This document shows positions 59,061 to 64,000 of a stretch of DNA of 64,000 nucleotides, in pieces (the stretch's first letter is position 1; the number at the start of each line of letters is the position of its first letter). The position numbers and the translations under genes are program-made. The notes under the pieces were generated by a model. That model was not told the DNA's origin. It ran no database searches and worked only from the letters and a program-made list of their open reading frames with translations. The stretch comes from Opeltia flavorubescens (Eukaryota; Ascomycota; Lecanoromycetes; Teloschistales; Teloschistaceae): NCBI GenBank assembly GCA_000442125.1, contig KE546984.1:248001-312000 (forward strand), written 5' to 3'.

Positions 59061-60221
59061 CTATACCCCATCCAGCATATTATGCTCATCTTTACCTTGA
59101 TCCTTCAATCTGATTCCAGCCAACTCCATGACTAGAACCAATCTGCAAATGAAGGTGGATGTAGCGAACCGACATATGATTCTGCCGAACGTGTCCATGA
59201 CCGTCACGAATTGTAACGATGAGAATGCAGCTATGCCGAAGCAAAGATGCACGAAACCTATAATTCCAACCAGTATGTCCAACAGGCGAGCGGATTTAGG
59301 AACTTTGGCTTTGGTCGTGAGCCGGGCTCCCTCGCGGTTTGCGCAGACGGTGGCCTCGCTCACGAGGTAGGAGTAGATCGTATCGAAAGGATGCCTCAAG
59401 AGGTACCCAATACTTGAGCTATCCTTGCTCTTCAAGACATCCGTTGTCCTCTCAACCATCAAAAAGTAGTAATTTGCGCCAGCGATGGCATATACGACCG
59501 ACGGGAGAACCGCCCAAAGCAGTGGCGTGAATTGAGTAGTGCAGCCTCAGGAGAGTATCGTTTTCTGACCAACTTCCACGGCGGTAAAGATAGCATTTGC
59601 CGCGGCCCCTGCTGCCAGCAGGTACTTGCAAGCACTCATGGCGGCAGCAACCCATGGCTTCAACCCGCGGGTCACTATCCTATCCATCTTGGTAACGCAG
59701 GCGTTGTCCAGGGTATTACTTTCGAATAGGCTAGATACAGTCCAGAGGGTCGGGGTACTGAGGCTAAGTATGGCGGACAGAAGTGGACGGTAGGCGTAGA
59801 GGAGAGATATCTCCGCTACGCTGGGCCCCATATAGGCTAGCAGAGTCGGCATCAGACCCAGCATTACCAAGGCGCTCTGGTAATTTAGGAGGTGATTGGT
59901 TTGCAGCTGGTTGACGATACAGGCCTCGTGCCGGTAGCAGATGGAGAGGAGCTTCGTTGCGTTCATTGAATTTCGAGGCGCAGCGAATGCATTACGGTAG
60001 TCGTGCAAAGTCAGGTTGCAAGTCCCCTCGGAGATGGCAATAAGATATTTGGCATTATGGGGGTACCAAGACTTGAATTGCTCAAACCATGGTCTTGGAG
60101 CAAGACGACCGGAAGAATAGTAGTTGTACGGCGCGGAGTCTGCGCCGAATTCAGCGAAGGCGACAAAAGCCCAGGCAACAAGCAGGATGGCTATTGATCT
60201 TAGAGACATGGCTGGTATCAT
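59061..60221 (-). pseudogene. Fungal multi-span membrane protein gene interrupted by one in-frame TGA
   Basis: One frame runs the full length with a single stop, TGA at 59549-59547. Before it lie a signal-like start (SLRSIAILLVAWAFVAFAEF) and about 220 residues with several hydrophobic spans (SALVMLGLMPTLLAYMG, LLSAILSLSTPTLW). After it the same frame continues as GCTTQFTPLLWAVLPSVVYA, then LMVERTTDVLK and further spans, ending at 59061. Any intron removing the stop would be only about 24 bp (GTCAG...GAG), too short for this genome. Relatives, from memory, have a Trp near this place, so TGG to TGA is the simplest change. A sequencing error is the alternative. Function of the family unknown. 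Confidence 0.65.
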
Positions 60222-61994
60222 CGGGCTGCCGTTGTCTGCAGAAGCTTTGTTACGTCCGGGACGTTGTCTTATCCGTTAGATAGATGTATGTATTTATATT
60301 GCAGCAAAAGAAAAAGACCCGGTCAAATTTTGTTAGTATTAGCTGGTACAGAGGAAATCTTCAGGCAAGACATTGTATGATCCTAGTCAAGAGAAGGAAA
60401 TTAGTCAATCCGTGCGCGATGTTGCTAAGCGCCTCGCCCTGTCAACAGCATTGTCAGTGGCACAAATCGATGTGTATCGAATTCAAGTTTGCCTCCGTAA
60501 AGCCTAGGTGTGAAACCGAAATGTTCCAGCTGATCGATCTTTGACCTTTTAATGGCTATAAGCCCGGTGCCAGCGCCATACACTCGGAAATGGACGGTAG
60601 CCGACTTCGTGGGTGATCCAGTACCTGAATTCAGCTATCTGCAGGTTGCCGCTCACAACCATCACTGGCGACACAAGGCCCTCGAATATCCACCTTTCAA
60701 TTGCAATTATAGGTTCCCTTATTGCATCCCAGGCTTATTCATCCACACTCGAGACCCTTGTATACTGTGTGATAAAAGGGTGCCAGCCATTGATGTATCT
60801 AAAGCTGCAGAGAACAGCGGTCCAGGATAAGTCCCGACAGTGCCGTCGCCAGCCTCGTCATTGTCTGATGTAATAGATGTATGGGGGCTTCAAATCCAAT
60901 GATGGCGCTAAGCAAGCGGCTGGCTTATCAAGCTGGAACGAAGCCGATGAATCCCTTTCAATCGCGGTACAGCTCGTTCCAAATAAGTAAGCACATTTCC
61001 CGGTATATTTCACGACGGAACGCTATTCGATAAGAGGGACATGTGCCCCAGAGACCTTTATTAGATGTGTATAGTCGACTTTGGCGGTTATAAGTAGTTG
61101 CTCTTCTGGTTCTGTCAACTCTGAATCTTTTAAAATTCTGATCTTGATCATGGATCATTCCGTCAAACAAAGTAAACCATCTTTTCTTCTTTAGCTGCAT
61201 ATGCGTGTTTGTGTCGACTTTACTCGTGCATGAACATCGGTCCAAATTGTCGCTACCCTTATTGACCGGGATTCCACAAATTGTCACGCTCAATATATTC
61301 ATAGAAGTGGCAGAACGCACATACAGTACCAAGATCACGATGTATAGAACAGACAATCGGAATGGACGCATGAAAAGTTCGAATCTCTGTGTTGTCCTAT
61401 TGAAATTGGACAAGCTATGTATCGAGACTCCCAGGTGGGACGGGGTCCTGATCATGCGTCTGGTCACCCCACTTTTGGTGGGTTGATGTATCTCCGAGCT
61501 TTGTGTGCTTCCTGCTGGGAGTGGTAATCTTGTCTGCCTTTCGCCTTCTGAATTCACTATTTCCCACATTCCGGCCACAAATGACCGGATAGTGATTCGA
61601 CGAATTTGTAGAAGCTGAATATAACCTCAGTGTCTTGCAGTCCTCGTTCAGTCAACAGCTCCATCTTGACAAAGCCGCTTAAACTTCGTTCATATCTTCC
61701 CAGCTTCTAAATAATCTATTCGTCGACGGATGGGAATTTGCCGGTAGCAAATAGTTATTTGAATAGTTTTCAAAAGCAGTATCAATACATCCATAGATCA
61801 GCTTCTACGGCGATTGCTAGCCTGGCCACGCCAGACTCCTGACAATCAAGTTGCACCCAGATTTGATTGCATCCTCTGACAGTGTCAGCTTTGTGCAGCC
61901 GTAACGGGCGTCAAGCAATCGATCAATGGACCATTTGGTTCGATGCCAGATCCTTAATATGAGTTAGTGGCGAATTTATTCAGGTGAACGACTC
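60222..61994. other. Intergenic, nothing firmly recognised
   Basis: Upstream of the interrupted gene and 3' of CSN4. A 206-codon minus-strand frame (60958-61578) has one hydrophobic stretch but no family character. No RNA gene seen. Confidence 0.5.
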
Positions 61995-63242
61995 TCAGAA
62001 TACCGGGTGATGAAGCTGGATCATTGAAGCGACCCGCTCTAGTTCCTCTGCCACTCCCTGAACTCTTGCATCCCACATTCTGAGCTGTCTAGCAGTGGTA
62101 GTCCCTCGTTGATCTGCGCTGAGCCTCTCGCCTCTAGCTTCTACGGCTTCAAAGACAATTACACGGTCAATCTGATCGATGCTGCCAGCAATTCGCCCTT
62201 GTTCAAGCATACGAGCAGCATAATCTTCTGCCTTATCCGCATTTAAGCCGAGTAGATTTGCCAGTTCATCAATTCCGACATTGTCATAGAGTCTAGAGAC
62301 ACTGAGTAGATTGTGCTCAGTGACCGCTTTAGCGAGCACAGTGGAACCATCCGAGGTTTGTGCTAGCTGATGCGGCGGGAGGCTTTCGGAGAATCTTGAG
62401 ACCTCTTCCGGCGACAACAACCGGTCCAGGAACATCTTCTCGAGAATGCCAAACTCAGGGACCTGTGGTGCACGCTCATCCTTGTATAGCTTTGCAAGAG
62501 CTCGGGAGCGGCTAGGGCCGGCTGGAGACAGCACAGCACACGTAATTGCCGAAGACAAAGCGCGAGTTCGCTCTTCCTCCTCCAGAACAGGTGAGAAACT
62601 GAAACTGTGATATGCTTGACTTGCTTCTGGGAACTTTCGTCGCGCATCGAGAATCCGGGCTTCGGAGAGCTGGAACCCTAGCACAAGTTCCGGATTATTG
62701 ACCTTATGGCGGAGGTTTTTTGCACGGTTCAGATAGCTCTCGGCACTCGTGGTATCATCCTCCTCCAAATACAAGCGACAGATACGAATCCAAGTGCCTA
62801 CTTTATCATCATCAGGTACTCTGCGTTGAGATGATTCCAGCTGTATCCCTGACAGAACCTTAGCTGCCTCGACGTATTCTTCCTGCAGAGTGTATGTATC
62901 CGCAAGAATTCCTCGAAGCTGTGCATCTTGTTCCTCAAACGAAGCTAGTCGTGATTCTAACGAGCGTAGAGCAGCAGTACCGACCTCAATCCTTGAATTT
63001 AGATCCGGAAGCGATTTGATAGACTCCACCGCAGTCCCAAGAAGCGGCCTAGCCGCAACTATGCCGAGATTTTCACCTAGTATGGAATCTATGATGGCTT
63101 TGAAGTCCGAGGTAAGGTCTGACGAAGAGGCAGATGTTATAGTGTTATCAAGCAATTGCTTGTAAGCTGCTGGTTTATCTTGATTTGGGGCTGATGAGTC
63201 CTCAAGTTCCTGCAGCCCTCTGGCAACATCTGTCGAGACCAT
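61995..63242 (-). CDS. CSN4: COP9 signalosome subunit 4
   Basis: Single-exon gene, 415 residues, the usual length for fungal CSN4 (CsnD). The COP9 signalosome removes Nedd8 from cullins and in filamentous fungi affects development and secondary metabolism. Helical TPR-like repeats run through the N-terminal two-thirds (AALRSLESRLASFEEQDAQL, AESYLNRAKNLRHKVNNPEL, EASQAYHSFSFSPVL). The PCI domain lies near the C-terminus (EHNLLSVSRLYDNVGIDELA, NLLGLNADKAEDYAARML, GSIDQIDRVIVFE). The last helix (VQGVAEELERVASMI) is the bundle helix. Divergent from TFG2. Confidence 0.94.
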   Translation of the reverse strand: MVSTDVARGLQELEDSSAPNQDKPAAYKQLLDNTITSASSSDLTSDFKAIIDSILGENLGIVAARPLLGTAVESIKSLPDLNSRIEVGTAALRSLESRLASFEEQDAQLRGILADTYTLQEEYVEAAKVLSGIQLESSQRRVPDDDKVGTWIRICRLYLEEDDTTSAESYLNRAKNLRHKVNNPELVLGFQLSEARILDARRKFPEASQAYHSFSFSPVLEEEERTRALSSAITCAVLSPAGPSRSRALAKLYKDERAPQVPEFGILEKMFLDRLLSPEEVSRFSESLPPHQLAQTSDGSTVLAKAVTEHNLLSVSRLYDNVGIDELANLLGLNADKAEDYAARMLEQGRIAGSIDQIDRVIVFEAVEARGERLSADQRGTTTARQLRMWDARVQGVAEELERVASMIQLHHPVF

Positions 63243-63546
63243 GACTGAGCTTGGAACCGAATTTACAGTAGTTTGTCCAGCTATAAAGTTGCTGCTGTGA
63301 GTGAAGTAACAAGATGGACTCTACAAGTCGTCTTTGAGTCGATAAATAGCCGAGTATCGTAGATAGCCGAGATAGTCACGATAGTTTGTCGGAAGACGGT
63401 CTTTTGGCGAGCCGACAGTCCGACATGAAAGCTAACCCAATGCATCACCTCCAAATTGGGGGACTGACAAGCCGAGTAAGCTGCTATCCCAAAAAACCCA
63501 TCATTCTGATAAGTCTGTCGTCGACTGTGGTCTCGAGCAAGACTTA
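63243..63546. promoter_or_regulatory. Bidirectional promoter, CSN4 / TFG2
   Basis: Short shared upstream region of two divergent housekeeping genes. Contains a near-repeated GATAGCCGAG pattern around 63340-63375. No factor site assigned. Confidence 0.45.
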
Positions 63547-64000
63547 ATGGCTGGCATGATGGATACGCAGCTTCCTGGGCTTAAAGCAGAGCAAGAAGGC
63601 GCTCCCGGAATTGGGGATAGTGCTCGCATCAAGGTCGAACCACCTTCAGCCGCTGCATCACCTGCTGCTCACTCGGACGACGATATCTACGAGGATGCTG
63701 GAGACTTAGACTTCTCCCAAGCGGCGCAAGGCCTTTACCTTAGCAGAATTCCAAAGTATCTCTGGGAAAGCTGGTCAAAGCTTGAGGATGATCAGGAAAT
63801 ACATCTGGGTACTATTAGAGTGGAAGGGGACCTGGACGACGTTAAAAGAGTACTGCGGTGCTGATAGTGACCGTGCATGTTCTTGTCAAGTTGACTGATG
63901 CACTAGATGAGTCTCCTTTTAACACCGAACCTCGACGACCACCTGAGCGTGCCCAAAGAATACAACATGCACATCGCCAACCGAAAATCACTCAACACAT
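63547..64000 (+). CDS. TFG2: TFIIF subunit beta (Tfg2/RAP30), 3' part outside window
   Basis: General RNA polymerase II transcription factor subunit. Exons 63547-63849 and 63907-64000 (continuing beyond the window). An acidic, Ser/Ala-rich leader is followed by DLDFSQAAQGLYLSRIPKYL and WESWSKLEDDQEIHLGTIRV, the TFIIF-beta dimerisation domain. The 57-bp intron joins DDVKR to MSLLLTPN in frame. VPKEYNMHI matches the next family block. The C-terminal winged helix is not in view. Confidence 0.93.

Noticed and set aside
60958-61578. 206-codon minus-strand open frame with one hydrophobic stretch
   Set aside because: No recognisable domain, basic irregular composition, no promoter or splice support; likely a chance frame.
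1-64000. CRISPR arrays, rRNA, tRNA genes, transposon open frames
   Set aside because: None seen by eye; GGTTCGA-like B-box matches (for example 10463 and 58363) lack the rest of a tRNA. A tRNAscan or RepeatMasker run would be decisive.

Overview
The window is from a filamentous ascomycete. The genes have short introns (about 45-120 bp, GT/AG with CTAAC/CTGAC-type branch sites), and the housekeeping proteins are typical of the group. The set of families would suit a helotialean Leotiomycete, but that placement is from memory and was not tested.

Left flank (1-15.1 kb): conserved genes TMA22 (5' end cut by the window), VPS10 and RPF2. Between them lie faster-evolving loci: a Gly-rich repeat protein with a possible N-myristoylation signal, a decayed multi-membrane-span gene (8.9-10.3 kb) with in-frame stops and a frameshift, and a HET-domain gene.

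Centre (15.6-49.7 kb): a secondary-metabolite cluster built around a complete non-reducing polyketide synthase (SAT-KS-AT-PT-ACP-ACP-TE, about 2237 residues, five exons). With it are two small EthD-domain proteins of the kind that act as dehydratases or decarboxylases beside NR-PKSs, one on each side of the synthase. The rest of the set is an O-methyltransferase, two cytochromes P450, a cupin, an aldo-keto reductase, an iron-type alcohol dehydrogenase, a secretory FAD oxidoreductase, an FAD monooxygenase, an NmrA-like reductase, a membrane-associated methyltransferase-like protein and a Zn2Cys6 regulator. I infer an aromatic polyketide that is dehydrated or decarboxylated, O-methylated and oxidised several times. 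The product cannot be named from sequence alone. No transporter gene and no dedicated fatty-acid starter genes are seen.

Right flank (53-64 kb): after a 3.4 kb gene-free stretch, housekeeping order resumes with an EF-hand MscS channel, EMC3 and SPC2 (a divergent pair of ER-membrane genes), a membrane-protein gene interrupted by a single TGA, CSN4 and the start of TFG2. Exon joins below were worked out by hand from splice signals, reading-frame continuity and family conservation. Every complete spliced gene sums to a multiple of three. Two single N bases (16064 and 46188) mark assembly uncertainty.
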